Positions 1-11,899 of a stretch of 64,000 nucleotides of DNA are shown here, one piece after another. The notes under the pieces are model-generated. The model ran no database searches, was not told the DNA's origin, and was given only the letters and a program-made list of their open reading frames with translations. Location of the stretch: assembly GCF_040115645.1 (NCBI RefSeq), contig NC_089562.1:62001-126000 (forward strand), in the 5' to 3' direction. The DNA is from Euwallacea fornicatus (Eukaryota > Arthropoda > Insecta > Coleoptera > Curculionidae). How positions within the stretch are numbered: position 1 is the first letter of the stretch; every line of letters starts with the position of its first letter. A program made the translations under genes and the position numbers.

Positions 1-103
1 AAGTACTTAACATTTTCGCAAAATTTCAGGCTCTAAATTTAGAGTGCAAAAGTTAATAACTGAAAGCAGCAAAAACATGAAGAATCCCAAAAAAATCACT
101 TAC

Positions 104-3100
104 CGATAGTTGCAGCTGCAGCTTCAGTTCCAGACTTGGTTACATTGATAAAGGCCTTCTGGATCACTTGAGACACCGTCAAAGGTTCGCTAGAAATCCC
201 ACTAAGGTCCGCACTATCGCTGAACACCTTTTTCAACCCCAACTAAAGAAAAACTATTTCCAAAAACTAATTTCAAAGATGAGACTTATTTTTACCCTGT
301 GTAAGATAAGAGTCAAGTCATAGTTGCTCTCAACAAGAAAAGAAGGCAGAGTTACAAACACATGTTCATACTCCAAGTTTTGGGGTTTAAGAAGGGGATA
401 TATGTCTTTTTCTAGGGCTGCAAGCCCCTCGATTTCGTCGGGGAGGACGATGGTCATTGCAATATTGTTTCCATGGTATGGCAGCTCCAAGAATTTGGCT
501 TTAAGCGTTGGAGATTCGTAGTACCTAAATGACTCTTCTTTATGCATCATATCAACTTCTTTAGTGTTTGTTTTGGTTATATAGAAAGTCCCCTTGTTGA
601 CATAGAGAAACTTGTTCTCCCAAGTGCCTAAATATTTTTGGTACTTTAAATGGACATAAAATGATTATTCCTTACCCTTGAAATGTAAAGCGTTAACCAG
701 TAACAATCTGATAGAATCATCGATATTATTAGGATTGACTATGTTACTGATTTTGTTGTTGGTGCGCTCTTCCACCCATCGGTTAATTTTTTGAGCTGCT
801 TCAACCCTCTTAAAACTCAAATTAACAATATTAATTATTGGAAAAGTCAACAATATACCTTAGCGAAGTCAATATTTTCGATATCGGCGTCATAATTTTC
901 GATTGCTCGCTTTTTGAAACTGTCCAGAATTTGAAAACCGTTATTCACGAACAATTTATTGGCTGAGGATAACTGGAAGTCGTCGGATTTTTGTTTTAAC
1001 AAAATTTCTGCAACAAAAGGAGTTTAGGAAGGGCACGATGATAAAAAAAAGCATACTTAAGGGCTTCTTCAGTCGTTTCTTGTGTGGGTAAATTGAGGGC
1101 GGAAAGGAACTCTAAAAGAGTGTCATTCTTGGCACCAGCCGCAGTCAAAGCCAAGATTACTTGGATTGAAAAAGAGCTGAATATGAAGTTTTTGTCGAGC
1201 TCATCCTTGAGAATTTCCTGCAATGGGAAGAATTTCCTGGTTTATTTAATAAGACTAAACTTTTTGATTTATTGAACTTTTTTTTAACCCGTAACATTCG
1301 TAGGAACTACAACTTTAGTTTTTAAAATGTCACCTGCTATTTTCGAATTGTTTTATGAAACCTACTCTTATTGGCGTACACATATACACGGTGGCCCCCA
1401 TTTAAAACTCATCAACTTTCAAAAACATTAAAATTGAAATCTCTTTAATTTGATGATCCATTTGACCCTCGTCCCATTTAACATTCTTGAAGGGGTTGCG
1501 AGCCCCGAAAAAAATTCTTTTCTTCTTCGTATCCAAAGAAATTAAAATTGATAAAAACACAAAAACAATATAAAGGTCTTCTGTATTTTTTAAAAGTGAA
1601 GTGACTGGCATTCCAGAAATTGCAATTTTTAATTAGAAAAGAGGCAATGTCAATCTTTTGCAAGGTGAAATAGAGCGGACAGCTCGGTTACCTGATTTAA
1701 ATCTCTGTAACTTTTTCCTTTGGGGCCTTTTAAAATGTCATGTTTATAAGGATCGGCCAAATAAAGTAGTTAACTTGGGGGCTCTTATCGTCGGTGTAAT
1801 GCAATCAATCAGGTGTAACGTACCTATTAACCGTCATTAGGATAAATCATCTTTCTAATCAACCCTATTTATATTTCTCATGAAGAATTGCTTAGTACCC
1901 CCCACTAACTTGACCTTTAGCCCAATAACCAAGCAATTAGCTGAGTCCGGAGCTGAACCAAAGGACATTGTGTAGTAGTTGATGTTACAATCACCCCTCT
2001 ATTTGATAAGATGCGTGTAAATACAGACTCAGGGTAGTAAAGAGGATTCGGTTAAGAACCATTTTTAATAACAGTCGATTACAATAGTTACATAGTAGAA
2101 ACAACGTGTTTGTTTAATAATATCTGTTCTCCTGCATCGAGTTACGTGAACAGGCGAGACACTTGTGTTGAAGTGGGATCGTTCATTTTGAAGAATACCA
2201 CTGTGTTGGAATAACGGCGGAACACACTTTGAGCAAAGATTTAAACATTAAATAACAATTAATTCTTTCAAGCAGTAAATCGTTATTTTGCCTTTGTGAC
2301 CGAGTTCAATTTGTTCGAATAAAATAAGGGAAAAAAACGTTTCCAAAATTTTTCTTATCTAACCCAAATAAAATTTTATATGTTTGTGTGAGTAAATAAG
2401 TGTAGATTCCATTAAAAAAATTAAATAAAGGGTGAAATTTAAAAAACTCAAGTTGAACTTCATTGGAAGGTTGTGGGCAGAAAAAAGTTTAAGATAATCA
2501 AAAAGTGACGACAAATTAGCCTTGTAACTTGGACTTGAAACATTTTTTGGAAACATTTTTTTTCCAAAAGTTATTCTCATCATTCCATAAATATGACGGA
2601 GTCTTAACGTGCAGAGAGGTGGTCCGCAGGGGAGAGTTCTGTCGTTTCTCTCGCATGGTCACTGCTCGTGGATGACCTGTTGGTAATCCCGGCTCCAAAA
2701 GAAGTGGAAGTATGAGTTTATTTGAACTACTTTTTAATCTTTGAGAGTCAGTTTTTGGGAAACCGAAGGGACTACAAAGTGGACAAGCCAACATATGTAA
2801 TAAGTTGCAAACCGACAAACTGGAAATACAAGACAAAAGACACACTCCCTCTCAGGAAGAATCGTAGAAGTGTGAAGCTGCTACAAATATATGCGAAATG
2901 AATCATTCGAAGTTTTGAATGCTTGCGGTAAGCATGATCGAGTTGTGATGTGGATACCAGGTTATTTGGGTTTCGAAGGCACTGAGGTCCACCAGAGAGG
3001 CGAAGGATTCGACTTTCGTTGGGCCCGGACCAGCTTTAAGAATACCCCCCACAGCTGGGTGAAAGCGCAGCTCCATAACCGAATATGGCAAGAGGTTCCT

Positions 3101-6100
3101 GACGGTTCTGTCGAAAGAGAGAGCTCAAACTCTTATGTGGTTAAGTAGGCAATCAGCTCGACTTGACATAGCGGTCTACATACGGCATGGCCCGTTCTTG
3201 GCTTACTTACACAAAATGGGGATTCCTGAGAACCCGAAATGCTCGCTGAATCTTGAGGAGGAAGAGGAGGAGACCGTGAAACACGTCCTGTTAGATAATA
3301 ATCGTCAAATAAATGGTTGATTTGTTCGACATCTGAGATGGAAGACCAACACAGAACACCGCTCAGGGAGGTAGTCAAGTTGGTCAGCAACCTGGACATA
3401 TTTACCCGAGCTAACTCGACTCTACTAGAGGACAATGAGTAAGGTGCAACGTGAGTTTTACGTTGAGTGGGCCATGATAGACGTGAGGTGGTCGTAGCGA
3501 AGGCCGTTATCAGTCCACCCAGTTCATTACGGGAAAATTCAATGTCAAAATCATAAATAGAAAACTCTATATATCTGTGAACATAAAAATTCCTTGGGCC
3601 ACACCCTGCATATCTGTACATTATCGTAACTTGATTAAGCCACGAGCTAATTGTAAACAATTCAATTAGCGACCTATAAAACCACTAATTAACAAAAAAA
3701 CATTCAAGTGAGACCCAAAATGACCACTCCGCTGCAATCCATCCGATAAGGAGCAAATGTTATTTTTTTACTGCACTAAGTTATACATAATTAACTCATC
3801 TGGTTTAATGGTTTGCAAAAATGGCTCTTCATTACCTTATCGAACGTTACAGGGTTAATCATTAATTGACCACCACACAAGACTGGCTTTCACCGATGTC
3901 ATAAAAGACGGAAATTTTCCTTCCAGAATCCGCAAACGGGCTTTCCTAAATTGGTGCAAATTTGAGTGCGAAGAACTTGAGGCGAAGGCCGACTCGGGTG
4001 AATGGTACAGTAAAAAGAGATATAAATAAAAGTAAAAGTTACTTTATTGATTTAAAGATTGCCAAAGAACCAGGAAAATCTAAGGAATGTTAACTGTCCA
4101 CACAAATTAAATTTTTAGATAGAAAAACAATGCCGACCGGACTTATTGGAATTATGCCGATGGTGGCTACCACCTGCATATTTGCTCAAACAACAAAATT
4201 GCAAAAGCACTTTGAGTGAAACATTTTGGATTTCCAGTATCCAGACGCGAGAACAAAATTCAACTGTCTGGTTTCGGGAAAACTAAAGCCAAAAAACGCT
4301 TTGCCTGTAGGGATTAAAGTCTGGAAAGACAAACTATTTGTGACTGTGTCCAGATGGAGAGAAGCTACTTTGGCTCAATAGGTTTATTGGCATTATATTA
4401 TTTCTTATGTAGGTATTCCGGCCACCCTCAACTACGTCCATCTTCTATCTCTACTCAGCGGTTCCCCTCTGATATCTTACCCCGGCTTGGAAGCTAACGA
4501 ACTGGAAATTGCGAGAGTGGACTAAACACCGTGTATAGGATTCACGCTGATGAGGTATATCAATTTTCTTCCCTTATAGTCTGTGATAAGAGTAATTTTA
4601 TGGCGATCGTTTGTGGGTACTTGATACAGGTACATTTGGCATCGAGGACACGACACAAAACCCTTGTCCTTATTCCCTGAATATCTTCGATTTAAGTACA
4701 GACAAAAGGATACATAAACACGAGCTCAGAAAGGAGGACATCAACGCTCAGACATTCGTTGCAAATATAGCAGTGGAAGTTGGGAAAAGTTGCGATGAGG
4801 CTCATGCACGTTTCGGTGACGAATTGGGTTGTGGGCTTATCGTTTATTCCCTCCCTAGAGGAAAATAAGAGACGGAGGTTCGAGCATAGTTTTTTCCTGC
4901 CAGATCCACCAAGAGGTAAGTTTTCGTCGTTAGGACCACCAGACCACTGTACTGGTAGCCCATCTGGAAAATGATTTCCGTAGAATCCGTAAAACTCATC
5001 AATACGCGGTATTTATTTCAACGTTTCCATGGAATTTCCCTGCTAAAGTTCCCAACGATCAAAATTCTAAAACTAATTCTAATAATCACGTAAATCTACG
5101 AGAAAATCGTAACTATAAATTATGTCTGTATATCTGGTTGCCTATGCAAGAGGCTCCCGGTTGGTGCGAAAAACTATTTCGGGTCACGAAATGAAGAATT
5201 GAGTCACGGCAGGGCCCATAAAAAGGGCAACAAAAAATGTCTAGACTCCCGAGAAACCGTCCAGTGGTCCAATAGGTTGAAAACACTAAAAAATGTCTTA
5301 TTAATCCAAAATTTCATTGAAAGTTTCATATACCTTTTCTTTACTGGAGGACCCTAATAAATCCTGTTTTTCTTTTTGAATTCTTACTTTGCCGAGAATT
5401 TATTCAGGTACCTGTAGGTCTCGCAAGCAAAACGTATCTTCTATCGTTCAGCAACATTTCGAACCACTGTTACCGCCTGGATGTCCACCTTTGACCCATT
5501 TTTTGCGGAACCTGACGTAATGATCCATTTGTTCATTTCATGGAGGCAGCATACAAGGCCAGTTTTGAAGTGATGCCAGACTTGCAGTTTCCATTGAAAT
5601 CAATTGTAAGTCAAATGCTTGAATTTTTTTGTGTAATCTTCGAGGCTTCAGATGACGTTTAATTACTTTTCCAATTCTTACTGATTGTAATTTTTTACTA
5701 AAATACTTCTCACGAGGATATTTACAGGAACATCCCTCGTAAAACCTTGAAAGCGTGTAACGTCGTTTTGCCATCGACTGTGGCTTAAACGTCGTACAAT
5801 GGGCGGAAATCTCTATTTCATAGACGAACGTTTGTATAGCTTCTTATTTTTAATGAAAATAATGGGATTTTAGTTTGTCGGTGGGGTGATCCCATAAGCT
5901 CCACTCGAAAATATCGATAAATAATTAAAATTAGATTTAAACCGTTGCAATGACAAAAATTCCCGGACTCACTATAACGTTAAGGTATTGGGGCATTAGT
6001 CTAAAACAAGGTTTAATTATACATGCCTTACTGGCGCCAGTATCAAAGTAATGATCCAGGGTTTTACACGCACGGTTCATTGACGCCAACGTCAAACACT

Positions 6101-7792
6101 TCAACTATTTTTGATATATTTATTACTACGAATTATTGGGGTATCTATACGTGCAAAAACTCTGGCGCCAATGTCTCGTGCACGTATAAACCCTGCTTTA
6201 GAAGCAGTTTAATTTTCTGGAATTACACTGGCGCTAATCCCAAAAACTTCAACTGGTTTTATGTAGGGTTTGTACCTGCAAGAATCATTTTGGGTCAATT
6301 GACTATCGCCGACGTCTATACATCTGTAAACACGTAAATTCTGAAGTGCCATTAAGTGCTAATAATAGTTACCTACAGATAAATGTGTTAAAGGCGTTTG
6401 GACTTTATAGCACCGGTAGGCTGGAACTATGTGTATTCTGGCACTAACAAACCGCGCATGCGTAAACAATGCTTAATATTGCAATTGGTGCCAAATTATT
6501 GGCATTTCAAAAGGTACATCTCTTAACAGTTACGATAGCCCTCAGTTGTGTCACAATTTCAGGAGACTTTAACGTAGACGACGTGAATTTCCAACGGGGG
6601 TACTGAAGGCATATTTGGCCTTAGTCTCACTCCAACCCTACCAGATGGATTCAGAAACTTATACTTCAGCCCTCTGGCCAGTAACAGAGAATTTGCAGTA
6701 TCCACGAAAATACTGCACAATTCCTCACTGACCGAGGATATTTACCATGAATTTTACTTTTCCAGTAACGAAAGAGGTACGTTCCTTTCAGTCGCTTCTA
6801 GATTTTTCAACAGTTCAGTTTTTTTGACGATTAAATACAGATTTGTCAAGTATAATTTAACAACCGAAGTGAAATTTTTGCTTAATGTGGATAATTACAA
6901 TGTTAATTCCAGATCCTGATACCCATGCCACAAGTCAAGTTATCACCGACGGAGAGGTTCAGTTTTTCAACTTGATAGACCAAAATGCTATTGGATGTTG
7001 GAATTATAAAACGTCTTATTCAGAATCAAATATCGCAGTCCTAGAAAATTACCATGCATAATTAACTTTTCCGGCGGATATTAAGGCCTAATAGTACCTT
7101 GTTCAGCTTCCTGAATTTTCCTAAATTTGTGAAATTATAGGTGGACAAAAACAAGTATTTATGGGTCATTTCGGACCGCATACCCAAATTCCTATTGTCA
7201 TCGTTGCACGGACTATTCAGAACGGAACTTTAGGATGTTTGTCGCCCATGTGGAGGATTTAGTCGGGGGCACGGTACGCGAGTCTTCTACTCAATTTGAG
7301 GACGACTCTGAAGATTTCTATAGGAGCTTATATTGGGACAGCAGCTCTCTCATGAAAGAAATCTATTATCCTGTTAGGAAGGTAGGAAGTGGCGATTTGC
7401 TAGAGAATACCGAGTTTATTAAGGCTTAAATTGTGGTTTTCTCATGATAATATGCCATTCTAGAACGTTCTCTCTTAAACCTCTTAATAAATAAAACATT
7501 CTTCAAAGTTTGTCGTTTGCAACTAACGCGCGCTAGCCCCAACGAAGTGCGGCCTCCCTCCCCCAATCTGTGACAACTAATGTTGACGTCATCGTGAAAC
7601 TTTGAGCAACGCAGTCCCTCTTAATTGCGTCACTCGGAATAAAAGATATTATGAGAAATAATGACTTACGTTATACAATCGTGCCGTAAATTGCCAATTT
7701 CCAGTGGCAAACGCACTGAACGGCTCCGTTCCGTTGCAGTGACTCAACACCAATAAAGCGGTAAAAATTAGGCATATTTGCATCAGCTGCAT
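104..7792 (-). CDS. Serpin (serine protease inhibitor), last exon outside window
   Basis: Minus-strand serpin rebuilt from six coding exons: 7792-7670, 1217-1057, 1007-859, 808-676, 627-296 and 242-104. All junctions are GT-AG and phases agree; the sum is 1037 nt, about 345 residues. Serpins are suicide inhibitors of serine proteases that act by inserting a cleaved reactive loop into a beta-sheet. Exon 1 begins MQLMQICLIF, a hydrophobic signal peptide, so the product is secreted. Family blocks are visible: FIFSSFSIQVILALTAAGA, SANKLFV, INRWVEERTNNKI, LLVNALHFKG-TWENKF, EVDMMHKE and LELPYHGNNIAMTIVLP. The last visible exon ends in hinge residues GTEAAAATI, small alanines typical of inhibitory members. 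The scissile bond and C-terminal ~40 residues lie left of the window, so protease specificity cannot be read. A splice acceptor just upstream of the start (near 7805) implies a 5' untranslated exon beyond 7805. Orthology to a named serpin is not claimed. Confidence 0.9.
1380..1850 (+). mobile_element. Mariner-like transposase fragment
   Basis: Around 1676-1760 the plus strand encodes RLPDLNLCNFFLWGLLKCHVY, with one substitution-rich version of the mariner signature SPDLNPxDFFLWGxLK found around the second catalytic aspartate. The reading frame continues only 60 codons and lacks the flanking catalytic region. An ACGGTGGC-type sequence at 1388-1396 may be a worn inverted-repeat end. This is a dead scrap of a Tc1/mariner DNA transposon inside the large serpin intron. 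Exact limits are uncertain. Confidence 0.6.
2885..3500 (+). mobile_element. Non-LTR retrotransposon 3' fragment (RNase H-like end)
   Basis: Plus-strand frames read VVMWIPGYLGFEGTE near 2937-2985, matching the RNase H segment (W-x-P-G-H-x-G-x-x-G-N-E) of non-LTR elements, followed by the NRIWQE stretch and then, in another frame, RHGPFLAYLHKMGIPENPKC and a run of glutamates before VKHVLLD. That order (RNase H, then the conserved H-x-x-LH-K-x-G / C-x-x-C / EHxLxxC tail) is the usual C-terminus of a second open reading frame in I/Jockey-type retrotransposons. Frames are broken and the last cysteines are poor, so it is an inactive copy inside the serpin intron. Confidence 0.65.
4130..7429 (+). 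pseudogene. Yellow / major royal jelly protein family pseudogene
   Basis: Plus-strand remains of a Yellow-family gene (secreted beta-propeller proteins of cuticle pigmentation) nested in intron 1 of the minus-strand serpin. Recognisable blocks in order: LPVGIKVWKDKLFVTVSRWR (~4305), GIPATLNYV (~4413), NTVYRIHADE (~4525), LWVLDTGTFGIEDTTQNPCP (4611), ANIAVEVGKSCDEA, FEHSFFLPDPPRG (~4880), GIFGLSLTP and FSPLASNREFAVSTKIL (6563-6776), DQNAIGCWNYK (~6980), YLWVISDRIPKFLLSS (~7150), FRMFVAHVEDLVGGTV (~7230). Lesions: TGA at 4217-4219 where a tryptophan is expected before NILDFQYPDAR, a missing donor near 4373, frameshifts near 4500, 4855, 6597 and 7210, and TAA at 7059-7061. Remaining splice sites (4915/6563, 6776/6913) are intact, so it arose from an intron-containing gene copy and not by retroposition. 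Which yellow paralogue is unknown. Confidence 0.85.
4916..6562. other. Large intron of the Yellow pseudogene, no gene seen
   Basis: About 1.6 kb between the FLPDPPRG and GDFNVDD exons of the pseudogene. I find no recognisable coding sequence. From about 6020 to 6500 there are several imperfect copies of a GGCGCCA-centred motif (see findings). A 78-codon basic frame on the minus strand at 5538-5774 resembles nothing I know. Confidence 0.5.
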
Positions 7793-7883
7793 TCTGGACG
7801 ATTCTGAAAGCGAAAAAAAAGAAGTGTACACCCGGAAAAAATGATATTGGGAAATTTTGTTGCTCTACACGAGGACGCTTTAT

Positions 7884-9216
7884 ACAGGATGTCCGTTTTA
7901 CGACCGAGCACAACCAGGGGGGGATCTCGGTTATTTGAAGAGATACGAGGTCGGTGAAATTAGGGGAAAGTTGCGCATTTTCGGCTTTGTAAGATGCCGT
8001 TCGAAGAATTATAAAATTTCGATTACTTCCGGAAATATCCGGGAAAATACGAAATGTCGAAAAAAGATTTTTATTTTTTTCTCGATTCGTTTGAAAAGAT
8101 AATTGAAAATGGCTGGCACATTTTCGTAGTCACTTTTTCTCCTCGACGACATGACAGTGTCATAATTGGAATCCGACGTTTCGATTTTCCGGAACCATCA
8201 TCAACTTTATTTTTTCTTATGGGCGTCATCTAGGATTTTCACATTTCTGGATTCGATTTTTTTTTGTCGACTACGATGATGTATCACGTGTTAAGATTCG
8301 GTCTTGCTGTTTAAAAGAAATATCAAAAATCCTGTTTTTCGCAAAGAGTGCTTTGGAAATAACACACAGGCATTTGTTTCGATAAACAAATTTCACACAA
8401 TTTTCTTCTGAAAATGCCTTTTTCAAGTGACGAAAAATGAGATATGCTAGAAATTGACTGCTCTTCGCATGTGCGCGAAATGTGCAAATTACTTCGGAAA
8501 CATATCTAGAGCGATATCCAGAAAGGCAGCGACCAGCAAAAAATTACCTTCTGTTGTTTCATCGAAATTTAGCCGAGCTTGGAGCGTCTTCTAAGCCCTT
8601 TTCATTTCTGAAAATTGGTAATTCCTTCGCGGGTACATTTAGATTGATCCGTCCATAAAATCCCGCGAAGAAATCTTCCATCTTCAATATCGGCACGTAA
8701 TGTCCCATGCATTTTTTTGCTATTTTTTTTCTTTCTTAATTAAATACCTTATGGAGCGTTAACTCTGCGGCTTTCAATATATCATTCGAAAGAGCAACGG
8801 TCAAAGAAGTTTTCAAAGATATTTGAACGACTCCAACGATCCATTTGCATTTTTCTCTTTATTTACTTACAAAGTCAAGTTTGATATTAGAGAAATTCAT
8901 TTTAGGAATTTTAAAGCATCACACTTTTTTTCATATTTAGATACCACTACATGTTTGATATCGATAAAATATGTACATATTCAAGTTTATGCGAAAACCG
9001 AGAGAGTCACAACAAATGTTCTATTCAATTTTTATTATAACTTCCAAGGAAGTAAACAGCGAATTTGGTAAAATTCGGAAAAATGGCGATATCTGGAAAT
9101 GCGTCACACTTGGTATAATAGTATATATGGTCAAATACGTTCACATTCATCTTACCGACCTCGACCATCCTCGTTCGGATGTGTATCGGTAAACCAAACA
9201 CCCTGTATACTAGACA
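7884..9216. mobile_element. Degenerate terminal-inverted-repeat element (~1.3 kb)
   Basis: The left end reads ATACAGGATGTCCGTTTTAC and the right end CCAAACACCCTGTATAC; read as reverse complements these match, and further in, CACCGACCTCG of the inverted left arm (about 7945) matches TACCGACCTCG at about 9159. No transposase is recognisable between them, and the interior is AT-rich with no long frame. I read it as a non-autonomous DNA transposon or large MITE of the family ending in TACAGGGTGT that recurs elsewhere in the window. Similarity between arms is partial, so limits are approximate. Confidence 0.45.
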
Positions 9217-10016
9217 ATAGCCGAACTGGAATTATGCCGAGTCGTGCGCAAAACTTTAATATTGCAATTAGCAAATTCGACGATGAAACCTACAGAGCCG
9301 GCTCTAATGCAAAGCAAAGCAATCAAATACTTAACTGCAAATTGTTGTGTATTTACGTAATGCCTCTGTGTAAATATCGGTACAAAAGATTTAAAACAAA
9401 TTATTTTTGAGAACTTATAATACCTTTGCAAGCGGACTGCGAACTATGAATGTAACCACCCAAAGCAAAAACAACTTAACTTTTCAAACCGGTAAAATCA
9501 CTTTGGGACTTGAGGGGACAATGATTTTATTAAGGCGAAGGCCAAGAATATCTTTTGCTGCAGTGACAAATACAAAATCGTATAGAAGAAGGATTCCCAC
9601 AGACACACGAAACCTTCACTATATGATTGTTGATAATATTTGAAAAATAAACATGTCGAAATTGAGGCAACAGAATGTAATCGAACCTACGAAAGTACGT
9701 TTTAATCGTAATTTCACTCCCATGGCTAAGAAATGTAACTAAGATTTGTCCCTCCAGCTGTCTATGGTCAAATTTTAGAAAACTGTTTTTTCTCGACCTT
9801 GACCCACTTTACAAGCGTTGACACAGGGTCCGAAAGAGATACTTGGATAATTCCATTTTCTTCTCAAAATTCATTTTGGTGTTCAATAGACTGCAGTAGG
9901 ATCTCTTCTAACACGGGTTCACATACGACGGATTCTTATGATACGACGGAAAAATTGTGCACGTGCTCCTACAAAATGGCCAAAGAATTATAAATGACCC
10001 TGTATTAGGAAAACTC
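9217..10016. other. Intergenic stretch without recognisable genes
   Basis: About 800 bp between the inverted-repeat element and the satellite-like block. Several 60-100 codon frames overlap on both strands but none shows a protein motif, splice context or codon bias that I can defend. Confidence 0.5.
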
Positions 10017-10700
10017 AATAAGATACAATCAAACCGTACGAGTCATATTAAAGAGCAGTTCGAGCTGATGAATTTGAGTCATTTTTGAAGAAATTTGGAG
10101 CTCATTTGCCGAAGTTAATAAAGTTCAAAAATGTAATAAGTCACGAAAAAAGCGTGTTTGAGCACATGAATGACTCTTTATTTAGGAAACTCGACAAGAT
10201 ACAATCAAGCCGTGTGTGCCATCTTAAAGAGTTCGTCGAGCTCTTTCTTGGAGTCATTTTTGAAAACATTTGGAGCACATTTGCCGAAGTTATTGAGCTT
10301 CAATGATTGAACTTTTAAGTTTTGAACCTCAATAACTTCGGCAATGACCTCCGAATGCGTTCAAAAAATGAATCAAAGAATCTGCGTGATGAGCTAATCG
10401 AGATGACTACTAAGGCTTGATTGTATCTTGGTGAGTTTTCCAGATAAAGAGTCATTTATCTGCTCAAACACACATCTTTTGTGACTTTTCAAGCTTTGAA
10501 TTTCAATAACTGCGCCACTTGAGCTCCAAATGCCTTCAAAAATTATACAAAAAAAATTAAAGGCGTTTGGAGCTCATTTGCCAAAGTTATTAAGGTTCAA
10601 AATGTGAAAAGTCACAGAAGATATTTGTTTAAGCTCATAAATGACTCTTCATCCAGAAAACTCAACAATATACAATCAAGCCGTGTTTTTGTGAAGTTAA
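10017..10700. repeat. ~175-bp satellite-like repeat block in mixed orientation
   Basis: The word AGATACAATCAA recurs at 10021 and 10197, 176 bp apart, with the flanks (GAGCTCATTTGCCGAAGTTA, ACATGAATGACTCTTTAT) repeated in register. From about 10313 the same unit runs in the opposite orientation (GACTCTTTATCTGG... seen as its complement) and from about 10560 to 10690 it returns to the first orientation. Copies differ by roughly 10-20 percent by eye. This is a short array of monomers with inversions, not one simple tandem. Confidence 0.7.
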
Positions 10701-11448
10701 TTATACATCTACATTTGTGTCCAATACAATGAGGACTCACAATACTGAGGTTTGGCAATAAACTAGATGATGTTGAAGGACTACCCTGAGTTTACAGTCT
10801 CAGAGACACTCTGTTCATATAAATAAAGACACCAAAATCCCTTCAATGATAACATGGTTTATTGGCAATAAAAAATTCTAACAACAACTTGGCTAAATTT
10901 CCAATGACGCGAGACAAGGATGGTAATGACTTTGCCGGGATCGAGCCACTATACGGTACAAATGGTCCCGTGCAATCCCGTGAATGAGACGTATCACGAG
11001 CGGAAGACGGTAAAAAAAATAAAGAGCCTTATCAGCTTCACATTCTCCTTAAATACTGAAACTTGGGTTTACCACCCATGGACGTACCCCGAGAAGAAAG
11101 CAATTAGCGGCCTATTACCTCCCTATCACATAAAAGCGTAACAACCAGATAAAGGACCAATGGACCCCTTTATTGGAGTATCAGCATTGTGCGGGTTAGG
11201 CGGGATGTGAATTTGACCTAGCTTTTTAGGGCCTAGAAATGAAAATGATTGGGAATTCCATCCGGAAACCGTCCACAGATGCGAATAATAGCCACTATTA
11301 CGCGAGAAAATTCAACTATATGGTCAAATAAATGGAACTGTCCATGGGCTTTACATAAGGTCTAAATTTAAAGTAAATAATGTTAAAATTAATAAATAAA
11401 CAGCAATGTAGATTAAACAAATACTGAACTAGAAAACACGGGTCGTAA
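10701..11448. other. Intergenic stretch between two repeat blocks
   Basis: About 750 bp separating the two satellite-like blocks. I recognise no coding sequence, promoter or RNA gene in it. Confidence 0.5.
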
Positions 11449-11720
11449 CAGAATTTTCCAGATAAAGAGTCAATTATGTGCTCAAACACACATCTTTTGT
11501 GAGTTTTCAATTTTGACTCATGGTAATTTCGGCAAATAAGGACAAAATTTCTTCAAAAATGACCCAAATAAATCGACTCGACGAGTTATTTAAGATGACT
11601 CATACGGCTTGATTGTATCTTGGTGAGTGTTCCAGATAAAGGGTCATTTATGTGCTCAAATCTCAAATCTCAGAGAGTTTCTCAGATACAGAGTCATTTG
11701 TGTTTTCAATTTTCTGTCCA
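11449..11720 (-). repeat. Second block of the ~175-bp satellite-like repeat
   Basis: Two monomers in minus orientation: CCAGATAAAGAGTCA (11459) and CCAGATAAAGGGTCA (11633) lie 174 bp apart, each followed by TTATGTGCTCAAA; the first has the complement of the AGATACAATCAAGCCGT word (11608-11624) at its end. Same family as the block at 10017-10700, about 750 bp away. Confidence 0.65.
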
Positions 11721-11899
11721 AATCCAGACAAAAGCTAAATCGTGGTTTTCGGTCAATTTACGACAAAACACTACGTTATCATGGAATTGGCGATATTTGA
11801 GCTCCGGATTGACGGAAATGATGGAAATAGCTCTAGATCGTACAATTTTTTTTGTGTCCGAGGAGGTGGAAATATTCAAAAGACACTCGGTCTAACAGA

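Noticed and set aside
3133..3660. 175-residue minus-strand frame
   Set aside because: It is antisense to the non-LTR retrotransposon scrap whose plus-strand frames show real motifs; the minus translation has none.
5538..5774. 78-residue basic minus-strand frame
   Set aside because: No family resemblance, no splice context, lies in a pseudogene intron.
6023..6337. 104-residue plus-strand frame
   Set aside because: Tryptophan/asparagine-rich translation of a repeat-like stretch with no recognised domain.
8823..9410. Overlapping 73-103 residue plus-strand frames
   Set aside because: Fall in or next to a degenerate TIR element; no transposase or other motif.
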